Shown here: in pieces, positions 55,894 through 63,379 of the stretch
Numbering within the stretch: position 1 is the first letter of the stretch
Layout of the letters: each line of letters starts with the position of its first letter
Source of the DNA: Treponema brennaborense DSM 12168
GTDB lineage: Bacteria; Spirochaetota; Spirochaetia; Treponematales; Treponemataceae
Reading direction: 5' to 3'
DNA length: 64,000 bases
Assembly (NCBI RefSeq): GCF_000212415.1
Contig: NC_015500.1
Location: 1,116,001 to 1,180,000 of the forward strand
Translations under genes and position numbers: made by a program
The notes under the pieces: generated by a model
The model's input: the letters and a program-made list of their open reading frames with translations, nothing else
What the model was told of the DNA's origin: nothing
Databases searched by the model: none

Positions 55894-57855
55894 ATGGCTG
55901 TTAAAAAATCGGGTATCGATACGAGTGTCGGAAAAAATCTGCCGCTGCTGCTGCGTTCCCGCGTCGTGTCCTGTCCGGATACTGTTTTGCAGGCTTCAAA
56001 AAACAGTGCGGGTGTGTTTGAACTGTTCAGTTATAAACAAGTGTATGAAAAAGTGATAGAATTTGCCCACGCGCTGAAGGAATTCGGTATCGTTCGCGGC
56101 GACGCGGTCGCGCTCATTTCGGACAATCGCCGTGAATGGTTTATCACCGATATGGCGCTTCTTTCACTCGGAGCGGCCGACGTTCCGCGCGGCTGTGATT
56201 CCATGGGATCCGAAATCCGGTTTATCATTTCATATGCGGAGTGCCGCACCGGTTTTTTTGAGACGGAGCGTCAGTTGTGCAAAGTGCTGGAAAAACGGGA
56301 AGAAGTTCCGCTGCTTGAAAACGCCATTCTGTTCGAGCCGGTTTCCGCCGAAACGGCGGTGCGCGCACAGGAATCGGGTATCCGCGTGTTTTCGTTCGCC
56401 GAATTGGAAGCGAAAGGTGCGCGGGCTTCCGACGCGGAGCGGACTGCGATTGAAGCGGAAATGGATAAAACTTCGCCCGATGAAATCGCGACGATCATAT
56501 TTACGTCGGGAACTACCGGCGTGCCGAAAGGAGTCATGCTGACGCACGATAATTTTATCGCGCAAGTCGAAGTGGTGAAATCGGTTCTGACGAACACCGA
56601 GGACGGCGATTTGTGGCTGAGCGTGCTGCCCGTGTGGCACAGCTTCGAGCGCGTGTTCCAGTATCTGGTTATGGGATTGAACAGCGGTCTTGCGTATTCA
56701 AAACCGGTTGCGGCGGTAATGCTTGCCGATATGGCGACGCTGCGGCCGCAGGCGATGTGCGGCGTGCCCCGTTTGTGGGAGTCGCTCGCTCAGGGCGTTT
56801 TCCGCACGATGAGAAAAACCGGCGGCGTTCCATATAAACTGTTCCTGTTTTTCATCAGCGTCGGCAAGAAATTTTCATGGGCGAGAGAACACGTGCGGGG
56901 ACTCGTGTGCCGTCTGCACCGCCGTTCGCGTATTTTGGACGCACTCGTCGGGATTCTGCCGCTGATTCTGCTTTCACCGCTGTACGCGCTGGGCAACCTG
57001 CTCGTGTACCGTAAGATCCGGGCCAAGCTGGGCGGGCGCATGGAATGCGCTATTTCAGGCGGCGGCGCGCTGCAAAGTGAAACCGACGCGTTTTACCGCG
57101 CTATCGGTTTCAAACTGCTCGAGGGTTACGGTATTACGGAGGCAGCGCCCGTTTTGTCCGTTCGCTGGCCGTCGAAACCCCGTTCCGGCTGCGTCGGTCA
57201 AGTGTATCCGTGCGCACAGATCAAAGTCGTTGCGGAAGAGCACGGCCGGATCGTTTCCGGCGAACCGCTCCCTCCGGGAAAAAGCGGGTTGGTGCTTGCC
57301 CGCGGCCGGCAGATCATGAAAGGTTATTACAAACGGCCCGATCTTACCGAACAGGTCGTCGACAAAGACGGCTGGCTCAATACCGGAGATTTGGGCGTGC
57401 TGTCGTACGATAACGAAATCAAAATCACCGGACGTGCGAAAGATACGATCGTTTTGCTCGGCGGTGAAAATATAGAACCGCTGGTTATCGAATCCGCGCT
57501 GTGCGGCAGTCCGTACATTGAAAGTGCGGTGATACAGGGGCAGGACAAAAAATATCTGGGTGCGCTGATCGTGCCTGTTAAAGAAGCGATACTTACGTTT
57601 GCGCAGGAACGGCAGCTGCCTGCCGAACCGTACGGCGCACTGCTGGAATCGCTGCCGATTGTGAATCTGATCCGCGACGAAATCGACCGCTGCATCAATG
57701 CGGGTACGGGGTTCAGAATGTGCGAACGGATTTACCGGTTCGTCCTGCTGAGCGACAGTTTTACCGTGGGGCGCGAATTGTCCGGCAAACAGGAAATGAT
57801 GCGTCACAAAATTGCCGAATTGTATAAGAAGCAGATCGATTCCCTGTTCGATTAA
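55894..57855 (+). CDS. Long-chain fatty acid--CoA ligase, AMP-binding family
   Basis: Activates long-chain fatty acids to acyl-CoA through an acyl-AMP. 653 residues: ATP-binding IIFTSGTTGVPKGVMLTHDN (~207-226), A4/A5 blocks CAISGGGALQ and LLEGYGITEAAPVLSV (~388-425), NTGDLGVLSYDNEIKITGRAKD (hinge) and LLGGENIEPLVIESAL near the C-terminus. A hydrophobic stretch (~345-372) may bind membrane. ATG 55894 is chosen since the in-frame TTG at 55882 is part of the Shine-Dalgarno region. Spirochetes that scavenge host fatty acids need such enzymes. Confidence 0.92.
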   Translation: MAVKKSGIDTSVGKNLPLLLRSRVVSCPDTVLQASKNSAGVFELFSYKQVYEKVIEFAHALKEFGIVRGDAVALISDNRREWFITDMALLSLGAADVPRGCDSMGSEIRFIISYAECRTGFFETERQLCKVLEKREEVPLLENAILFEPVSAETAVRAQESGIRVFSFAELEAKGARASDAERTAIEAEMDKTSPDEIATIIFTSGTTGVPKGVMLTHDNFIAQVEVVKSVLTNTEDGDLWLSVLPVWHSFERVFQYLVMGLNSGLAYSKPVAAVMLADMATLRPQAMCGVPRLWESLAQGVFRTMRKTGGVPYKLFLFFISVGKKFSWAREHVRGLVCRLHRRSRILDALVGILPLILLSPLYALGNLLVYRKIRAKLGGRMECAISGGGALQSETDAFYRAIGFKLLEGYGITEAAPVLSVRWPSKPRSGCVGQVYPCAQIKVVAEEHGRIVSGEPLPPGKSGLVLARGRQIMKGYYKRPDLTEQVVDKDGWLNTGDLGVLSYDNEIKITGRAKDTIVLLGGENIEPLVIESALCGSPYIESAVIQGQDKKYLGALIVPVKEAILTFAQERQLPAEPYGALLESLPIVNLIRDEIDRCINAGTGFRMCERIYRFVLLSDSFTVGRELSGKQEMMRHKIAELYKKQIDSLFD

Positions 57856-57887
57856 GTTCGCCGCCGTTTTATGCCGATAGTATCCGT

Positions 57888-59048
57888 ATGAAACGTTTTT
57901 TGCGCTCGGAACGGGCGCGGCCGGCTTCTTTTCCGTTTTTTTGTTTCGCTTTCGCGTGCGCGCGGGGTCGTGCGATACCGTTTTTGTGTGCCGCGGCGGT
58001 GATCGTTCTGTTGAGCGTTCCGTTTGCAGCGGCTCAGACACCGCGGGAATCCGCCGCCGGCTCCGTTCCGCAGCTGCTGGCCGGCGTGTGGGAAAACGAA
58101 ACGCGTTTGCTCGTTTTCGGCAGCGCGGTCGACATCGCGCCTGCGGCTGCCGGTGAACGGATGGCGGAAAGCGGTGAAAGTGCGGTTGACATCGCGCCTG
58201 CGGCTGCTGTCGGGAACGCAGCAGCCCGTGCGCCGGCCGGGATTCCGCTGACTGTCGTTTTGAAGTTGTTTTACGGCTGGTACTACGACCGCGCGGCGGA
58301 AAGCGGCGGGGCCGCCGGTTCGGCATCCGGTACCGCCGTATTGCCCGAACGCGACCGGAACGATGCGGTTTCGGCTGCCGCCGAAGTGATTTCGGTATCT
58401 TTCGAGCCGCTGATTCCCGAAACGGCCGAATCCGGAGCCTGGAATATGACCGTGCAGTATCCGGGACAAAAGCAGCCGGTTTCCATCCCGATCGCCGTGT
58501 TCGGCGGTTCGTTATATCTTGATTTTATGATTTCGCAATTGCCGGCGGAATTTACCGGCGACGTATTTTGGAAGGCGGCTTCAAACACGACGGCGATCAG
58601 TCTGAACGTACCGACCGTTTCGACGGAAGTATATTCGCTGTACCGAAGCGGCGCCGCCGCGTACCGCGTCCGTTATTGGCTGACCGACATGAGCTATGAC
58701 GAAACGGCATTTGCGGTGCTGAACGACGGCAGCACGTCGGTTTCCTTTCCGAAGCACTTGCGGATCGGGTCGGCCGTGTACACGTGCGTGCCGGGCCGCG
58801 GCACTCAGGTGCGCAACGCGGAAAAAATCCCCTACGACGGTTCCCGCTACGTGCTGAGTGCCGACGGCCGAATCTGCGTTTCGGCCGCGCCGTATGCAAT
58901 TTTAAGTACGGTGGAAGATTTGTACGCCGCCGTTGAAGAAGCCAACCGGCGCCGCAAACCGCCGCGGCAGCCGCCGCTGCCCGACTCCGATCTCGATTTC
59001 CATTATGAAATAATAGAAGAATTGCGGAAATACGCTATCGGCCGGTAA
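57888..59048 (+). CDS. Hypothetical exported protein with an internal repeat
   Basis: A 386-residue protein with a long basic head then a hydrophobic segment (~31-48, FLCAAAVIVLLSVPFAAAQ) that looks like a signal peptide or anchor. A 26-bp duplication gives two SAVDIAPAAA segments at ~78-107. The rest is rich in small residues with YRVRYWLTDM and ends in an E/R-rich helix. No family is recognised. No good Shine-Dalgarno sequence; GATAGT 6 bases before the ATG could be a weak -10. The end overlaps vanZ by 14 bases on the opposite strand. Confidence 0.55.
   Translation: MKRFLRSERARPASFPFFCFAFACARGRAIPFLCAAAVIVLLSVPFAAAQTPRESAAGSVPQLLAGVWENETRLLVFGSAVDIAPAAAGERMAESGESAVDIAPAAAVGNAAARAPAGIPLTVVLKLFYGWYYDRAAESGGAAGSASGTAVLPERDRNDAVSAAAEVISVSFEPLIPETAESGAWNMTVQYPGQKQPVSIPIAVFGGSLYLDFMISQLPAEFTGDVFWKAASNTTAISLNVPTVSTEVYSLYRSGAAAYRVRYWLTDMSYDETAFAVLNDGSTSVSFPKHLRIGSAVYTCVPGRGTQVRNAEKIPYDGSRYVLSADGRICVSAAPYAILSTVEDLYAAVEEANRRRKPPRQPPLPDSDLDFHYEIIEELRKYAIGR
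58125..58207 (+). repeat. Direct repeat, two 26-bp copies with period 57
   Basis: Copies at 58125-58150 and 58182-58207 differ at one base. The period is a multiple of three, so the repeat adds 19 codons without a frameshift. Recent in-frame duplication in the hypothetical exported protein. Confidence 0.85.
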
Positions 59049-59427
59049 CCCGTTTGCGCTGCCGCAGCTTTCGGCTCAGTACGGCCGCCGCGTATCCCGC
59101 CGCGCTGCCTATGGCGGCGCCGATCGTATCCGCCGCCCAATCGAACACTGAAGCGTCCCTTCCGGGAACGAACGACTGATGATATTCGTCTATGATACCG
59201 TACGCAGATACGATCGCAACGGCAATCAGTATGTTCCTGACGGGATGCCGCCGCCAGCTTTCGGCAGAAAACCACAAAGTCCAGCAGAACGCGAGCGCCG
59301 CAAAACAAATGACGTGGACGACTTTATCCGAGTCTTTGAAGTCCGGCATCGGAACAGTCGAACGGGACGACAATATCCAGCTGACGGTCATTACCGCGAG
59401 TGCGGGTATTTTACGGAGTATCTTCAT
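59035..59427 (-). CDS. VanZ-family membrane protein
   Basis: A 130-residue protein with three or four spans and the VanZ pattern: SDKVVHVICFAALAFCWTLW, AIVSAYGIIDEYHQSFVPGR and ASVFDWAADTIGAAIGSAAG (~95-114). VanZ proteins are linked to teicoplanin resistance or glycan/lipid-carrier handling; the function here is unknown. Its start lies 17 bases inside the end of the WecA-like gene, so it is translationally coupled to it and shares its predicted phase-variable promoter. Confidence 0.85.
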   Translation of the reverse strand: MKILRKIPALAVMTVSWILSSRSTVPMPDFKDSDKVVHVICFAALAFCWTLWFSAESWRRHPVRNILIAVAIVSAYGIIDEYHQSFVPGRDASVFDWAADTIGAAIGSAAGYAAAVLSRKLRQRKRVTGR

Positions 59428-60448
59428 GCTCGTTCTTTTTCCTGGTTACGGCGCGGTGCGTGTAATGTATGATGGCAAAAAATACGAACATGATACAATA
59501 TCCGCCGATCAGAATAAACGTTTCCCGCAGCCCCTTGCACCACAGCGCTATTAAGACGATGCAGCAGATACCGATTTGGATCGCGTACAGCAGCACTAAA
59601 ATGCTGACGGGCGTGTATCCCATATTCATCAATTTGTGATGCAAATGCCGCCGGTCGGGAGTAAAAAAAGGTACGTGCTCCCGCTTCCGCCGCCAGACGG
59701 CCGCGATCGTATCGAGAACGGGTATTGAAACGAGCAGTCCCGCTATCAGCATTTTGTTGTGTTCGACTGCCGGCGACGCCGGAAACAACGGCAGCGCCGC
59801 AACCATAAAACCTAAAAACTGACTGCCGCCGTCGCCCATGAATATTTTGGCTTTCGGTTTGTTGTACACGAGAAATCCGCATACCGCCGCGGTCAGTATA
59901 AAACACAGCGCCGCCGTTTCCGATCTGCCGGCTCTCATGTAAATGACTCCGAGGGTAATCAGAATAAAACTCGACAAACCGCCGCACAACGCGTCCACTC
60001 CGTCTATCAGATTGAACGCGTTGATGACGCCGATAAACCATACGAACGTTATGATGTACCCGAACGGACCGAATTGGAACGATCCCAGATTCGTAAAATG
60101 ATAACCGTTTAAAATCATGATCAAAGCGGCTATAATTTGTACCAGCAATTTGAATTTTGCCGACAGGTCTTTAAAATCGTCTATCACGCCGAATATGAAA
60201 ATCAGCAGACTTGAAACGATGAACGGAATCAAACTGAGTATTGACAAGTTGCATTCAAAATAAAAGTAGAGAACGCTGCTGACGACGAACGCCGTAACGA
60301 ATCCCGCACCGCCGAGCCGGGGAATTTTTTCCGTGTGAATTTTACGTTCCGACAGGGAATCGTACCACCCGTGTTTTTTGCATAAAAAAATAATAATAGG
60401 TATGAGCAATACTGAGATAACGAAAGCACTGCAGATAAATATATACAT
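59411..60448 (-). CDS. WecA/MraY-family undecaprenyl-phosphate sugar-1-phosphate transferase
   Basis: A 345-residue inner-membrane enzyme with about ten spans that moves a GlcNAc- or related sugar-1-phosphate to undecaprenyl phosphate, the first step of a surface glycan. Motifs: FGVIDDFKDLS (~78-88), NAFNLIDGVDALCGG (~142-156), KIFMGDGGSQFLGF (~190-203) and the PDRRHLHHKL histidine loop (~253-262). WecA/TagO type is likelier than MraY from the HLHH loop. ATG 60448 is chosen (GGGAG 11 bases upstream); GTG 60460 overlaps that box. Its promoter carries a G12 tract. Confidence 0.9.
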   Translation of the reverse strand: MYIFICSAFVISVLLIPIIIFLCKKHGWYDSLSERKIHTEKIPRLGGAGFVTAFVVSSVLYFYFECNLSILSLIPFIVSSLLIFIFGVIDDFKDLSAKFKLLVQIIAALIMILNGYHFTNLGSFQFGPFGYIITFVWFIGVINAFNLIDGVDALCGGLSSFILITLGVIYMRAGRSETAALCFILTAAVCGFLVYNKPKAKIFMGDGGSQFLGFMVAALPLFPASPAVEHNKMLIAGLLVSIPVLDTIAAVWRRKREHVPFFTPDRRHLHHKLMNMGYTPVSILVLLYAIQIGICCIVLIALWCKGLRETFILIGGYCIMFVFFAIIHYTHRAVTRKKNEHEDTP

Positions 60449-60533
60449 AGTTGAGAACACTCCCTTTTACCGATACCAATGATAACACAATGGCAAAGCT
60501 TTTTCAATTTAGAAACGGTATATCTTTACAAAA

Positions 60534-60562
60534 ATTGTACCCCCCCCCCCCGATTTTGTCAA
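60534..60562 (-). promoter_or_regulatory. Sigma70 promoter of the WecA-like gene with a G12 tract in the spacer
   Basis: On the minus strand TTGACA (60557-60562) is followed by AAATC, then twelve G (60551-60540), then TACAAT (60534-60539). The spacer is exactly 17 bases, the optimum. Any gain or loss of G changes the -35/-10 spacing. The ~80-base leader carries GGGAG before the ATG. Confidence 0.9.
60540..60551. repeat. Homopolymer of 12 C (12 G on the minus strand)
   Basis: The longest single-base G/C run I see in the window. It forms the 3' part of the spacer of the WecA-like promoter. In Treponema pallidum, poly-G tracts in promoters of tpr genes and tp0126 vary in length and change expression. 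Confidence 0.97.
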
Positions 60563-60611
60563 GCGGAACTTTCCAATCGGGACATTTCGGATAAAAATGA
60601 GCGCGTATCTC

Positions 60612-60640
60612 TAGATTTTTTTGCCGGTGGGGATTATAGT
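60612..60640 (+). promoter_or_regulatory. Possible promoter of the DtxR-type regulator
   Basis: TATAGT (60635-60640) lies 7 bases before the ATG; 17 bases upstream is the weak -35 TAGATT. GGAG sits only 3 bases before the ATG, too close for a good Shine-Dalgarno site. Confidence 0.35.
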
Positions 60641-60647
60641 GGAGAAC

Positions 60648-61016
60648 ATGTACGAATCAGGTGAAAACTATTTGGAAACTGTTTTGATTCTTCAGAAAGA
60701 ACACGACGTCGTCCGTTCCATCGACATTGCCCGCAAACTCGGCGTTTCAAAACCGAGCGTGAGCCGCGCCATGGGGTTGCTCCGGCAAGCCGGATATATC
60801 GAAATGCCGGAAAACGGTCCCGTTTTTTTGACGGAAAAAGGCCGTGCTGAAGCCGAGCGCATTTATTCCCGCCACTGCGGGCTGACTTCGTTTCTTGAAA
60901 AAATAACCGGCGTTTCGCGCGCGCAGGCCGAAGAAAACGCGTGCAGAATAGAACATATTATCGACGACGATGTGTTTCAGGGTATACTCAATTATATGCA
61001 TACTACGTTGAAATAA
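60648..61016 (+). CDS. DtxR/MntR-type metal-dependent transcriptional regulator
   Basis: A 122-residue protein starting MYESGENYLETVLILQKEH, with the winged helix (IDIARKLGVSKPSVSRAMGL, ~27-46) and the metal-binding dimer domain (HCGLTSFLEKITGVSRAQAE, CRIEHIIDDD). C-terminal SH3-like domain is absent, as in MntR. Probably represses manganese or iron uptake genes. The start at 60648 fits the family; a longer frame from 60621 adds an unlike head. It precedes marC by 26 bases. Confidence 0.9.
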   Translation: MYESGENYLETVLILQKEHDVVRSIDIARKLGVSKPSVSRAMGLLRQAGYIEMPENGPVFLTEKGRAEAERIYSRHCGLTSFLEKITGVSRAQAEENACRIEHIIDDDVFQGILNYMHTTLK

Positions 61017-61036
61017 ACTCCCTGATATTATATACT
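61008..61036 (+). promoter_or_regulatory. Sigma70 promoter of marC, leaderless layout
   Basis: TTGAAA (61008-61013, over the end of the DtxR-type gene), 17-base spacer, TATACT (61031-61036), then 6 bases (gacgcc) to the GTG at 61043. Confidence 0.7.
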
Positions 61037-61042
61037 GACGCC

Positions 61043-61675
61043 GTGTTCGCCGATTTTATCAAGCTGCTGCTTACCGTTCTTATTATTATGGATCCGATCG
61101 GGATCATTCCTCAATATTTGTCAGTTACCGCCCTTATGGACGAATCGCTGAAACGTACGGTTATAAAACGCGCGGTGTGCATCGCCGCGCTCGTGCTGTT
61201 CGTGTTCATTTTGCTGGGACGGTATCTGCTGCTCTTTTTCGGTATTCAGCCCGGTGCGTTTTATATTTCGGGCGGAATCCTCTTTTTCCTGATTGCGTTT
61301 GAAATGATTTACAGCAAACCGCGGAGCAGGCAGACGCCGGCGCCCGTACAATCGGAAAACGAAGATCCTTCGTTTGTCGCGCTCTTTCCGCTCGCCATAC
61401 CGCTTATCGCGGGACCCGGCCTTATCACGACGATTATGGTCTTTTCTTCAACGAGCCGTCCCTGGATCGTTTCCGCCGGACTGCTGGCCGCAGCCGTCTG
61501 TGCGGGACTGGTGTGCGTGTACGTGTCTCTGCGGGGAGCGTCGCTGCTGCTCCGGTTTCTGCATCATACGGGTATGTTCGTCGTTGAAAAAATCATGGGG
61601 CTGATTTTGTCCGGAATGGCGGTTCAGCTGATATACGACGGTTTAATAAAATTGGGAATAATAGGCGGTACATGA
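61043..61675 (+). CDS. MarC-family integral membrane protein
   Basis: A 210-residue membrane protein with six spans and the MarC/UPF0056 pattern: VLIIMDPIGIIPQYLSVTA (~13-31), ISGGILFFLIAFEMI, FPLAIPLIAGPGLITTIMV and the last span IMGLILSGMAVQLIYDGL. Function is not established despite the MarC name. The GTG start at 61043 fits the family and lacks a Shine-Dalgarno sequence; longer open frames upstream lie in the DtxR-type gene. Its stop overlaps the argH start (ATGA). Confidence 0.88.
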   Translation: MFADFIKLLLTVLIIMDPIGIIPQYLSVTALMDESLKRTVIKRAVCIAALVLFVFILLGRYLLLFFGIQPGAFYISGGILFFLIAFEMIYSKPRSRQTPAPVQSENEDPSFVALFPLAIPLIAGPGLITTIMVFSSTSRPWIVSAGLLAAAVCAGLVCVYVSLRGASLLLRFLHHTGMFVVEKIMGLILSGMAVQLIYDGLIKLGIIGGT

Positions 61676-63114
61676 TGAATACGGACACGGAATCGGCAGC
61701 GCGCGGCAAAGGCGCTATTGAAGGCGGAAATCACGCGGCGCTCTGGCACGGCCGGTTTGCGGAAGGCCCCGACGCGCAGGCCGTTGCGTTTGAAACATCC
61801 ATTCACGTAGACGAGCGCATGGCGGCGGACGATATCGCGGGCAGTAAAGCGCACGCGGCTATGCTCGGTTCGGCGGGAATAATCAGCCGTGCCGAAGCCG
61901 ACGCGATCGTTTCGACGCTCGACGGCATCGCAGCGGATCTGAACTCCGGAGCGCTGAGCGTAGACCCGTCCGCGGAAGACATCCATTCGTTCGTAGAAGG
62001 CGTGCTCACCGACCGCCTCGGCGAGACCGGTAAAAAAGTACATACCGGGCGCAGTCGCAACGATCAGATAGCGCTCGACGAGCGGCTGTACCTGCGCCAC
62101 GCGGTTCCCGACTTGCAGCGCAGACTGGTTACGCTGATTTCCGTGCTGAACGATATTGCCGGTTCCCATACGGAAACCCTTTTGAGCGGATACACTCATT
62201 TGCAGCGCGCGCAGCCGGTAACGCTTGCTCATCACGTGTGCGCTTGGAGCTGGATGCTCGTGCGCGATCACGGCCGGCTGTCCGACGCGTTGAAGCGGAT
62301 TAATCTGTCGCCGCTGGGAGCGGGAGCGCTCGCCGCAAGCGGACTGCCGCTCGACCGTGAAGCGGTAGCTTCGGCGCTCGGCTTTGAAGGGGTAACGCAG
62401 AATTCGCTCGATACCGTTGCGGATCGCGACTATTGTATTGAAATCACCGCGGCGCTGTCGCTTTTGATGGCGCATCTGTCGCGGTTCTGCGAAGAAATAA
62501 TCATTTGGTCTACCGAAGAATTCAAATTTATCGATCTGTCCGAAAAGTGGTCGACCGGTTCCAGCATCATGCCTCAGAAAAAGAATCCCGACTTTGCGGA
62601 GCTTATCCGCGGCCGCACCGGCAAAGTGTACGGCGACTTGATCGCGCTTTTGACGATGATAAAAGGGCTGCCGCTTGCGTATAATCGCGATATGCAGGAA
62701 GACAAATCGAGTCTGTTCGACGCATACGACACGGCGTTGTCGTGCGTAACCGTTTTTACCCATATGATCGGGACTGCCCGCTGGAATACGGAACGTATGG
62801 CCGCTTCCTGTACCGGCGGACACGCGAACGCAACCGACGTTGCCGATTATCTGGTGCGCAAAGGTATGCCGTTTCGTACGGCACACGGCGTCGCGGCTTC
62901 CGCGGTGCGTTTGTGCATCGAACGGGGCTGTAATATAGAAGATTTGCCGCTTGCCGATCTGCAGGCGTGTTCGCCGCTCATCGAAGCCGATTTGTACGCG
63001 TGCATTACGAGCGAAGCGTGCGTGTCTGCCCGCGATATTACCGGCGGACCCGCGCCGGCTCAGGTAAAACGGCAGATTGCCGCTCTCCGTGCGTTCTGCG
63101 TGGAGCACTCGTAA
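61672..63114 (+). CDS. argH: Argininosuccinate lyase
   Basis: Splits argininosuccinate into arginine and fumarate, the last step of arginine synthesis. 480 residues: LWHGRFAEGPDAQAVAFETS, SAEDIHSFVEGVLTDRLG, KVHTGRSRNDQIALDERLYL, SGYTHLQRAQPVTLAHH, the lyase signature GSSIMPQKKNPDFAELIRGR (~297-316), and DMQEDKSSLFDAYDT. ATG 61672 overlaps the marC stop; the second ATG at 61675 is equally possible. No argG is seen in the window. Confidence 0.95.
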   Translation: MMNTDTESAARGKGAIEGGNHAALWHGRFAEGPDAQAVAFETSIHVDERMAADDIAGSKAHAAMLGSAGIISRAEADAIVSTLDGIAADLNSGALSVDPSAEDIHSFVEGVLTDRLGETGKKVHTGRSRNDQIALDERLYLRHAVPDLQRRLVTLISVLNDIAGSHTETLLSGYTHLQRAQPVTLAHHVCAWSWMLVRDHGRLSDALKRINLSPLGAGALAASGLPLDREAVASALGFEGVTQNSLDTVADRDYCIEITAALSLLMAHLSRFCEEIIIWSTEEFKFIDLSEKWSTGSSIMPQKKNPDFAELIRGRTGKVYGDLIALLTMIKGLPLAYNRDMQEDKSSLFDAYDTALSCVTVFTHMIGTARWNTERMAASCTGGHANATDVADYLVRKGMPFRTAHGVAASAVRLCIERGCNIEDLPLADLQACSPLIEADLYACITSEACVSARDITGGPAPAQVKRQIAALRAFCVEHS

Positions 63115-63222
63115 CCGGCCGAATACGTTCGGCACGCGCGCGGCGGTATCTTGAAGAAGCGCGCCGTTTCGTGTACAGTATTTGTAAATGTTTTTTTGTA
63201 TATATGCAGAAAAAGGAGTGTA

Positions 63223-63262
63223 AGATAAAAACCGCCTGCAATATCGTCGGTTTTTATCTTTT
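63223..63262 (+). terminator. Terminator after argH
   Basis: AGATAAAAACCG (63223-63234) pairs perfectly with CGGTTTTTATCT (63248-63259), followed by a short T-run. The 12-bp stem is A/T rich. Confidence 0.75.
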
Positions 63263-63264
63263 AT

Positions 63265-63322
63265 AAGTTTGCGTTGCAAACTTTCTTATTAAGTGCAGCT
63301 TCTCACTTTGTTGCGAAGCTGC
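63265..63322 (+). other. Two further hairpins before the binding-protein gene
   Basis: AAGTTTGC/GCAAACTT (63265-63283, loop GTT) and GCAGCTTC/GAAGCTGC (63295-63322, 12-base loop) follow the argH terminator. With it they make three stems in 100 bases. Role unknown. Confidence 0.6.
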
Positions 63323-63342
63323 GTAAAAAGCCAAGTCGGAAA

Positions 63343-63371
63343 TTGACATTTCCTCCTTGACTTTTTATAGG
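63343..63371 (+). promoter_or_regulatory. Promoter of the amino-acid-binding protein gene, overlapping its Shine-Dalgarno site
   Basis: TTGACA (63343-63348), 17-base spacer, TATAGG (63366-63371), 8 bases before the ATG. The same bases make AGGAG (63369-63373). If this promoter is used the Shine-Dalgarno is not transcribed; if transcription starts upstream it is. Confidence 0.5.
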
Positions 63372-63379
63372 AGTGTATC

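Noticed and set aside
63204-63266. 20-codon frame MQKKECKIKTACNIVGFYLL as a leader peptide
   Set aside because: GGAG lies inside rather than before it and the frame lacks a run of one amino acid; kept only as part of the attenuator idea.
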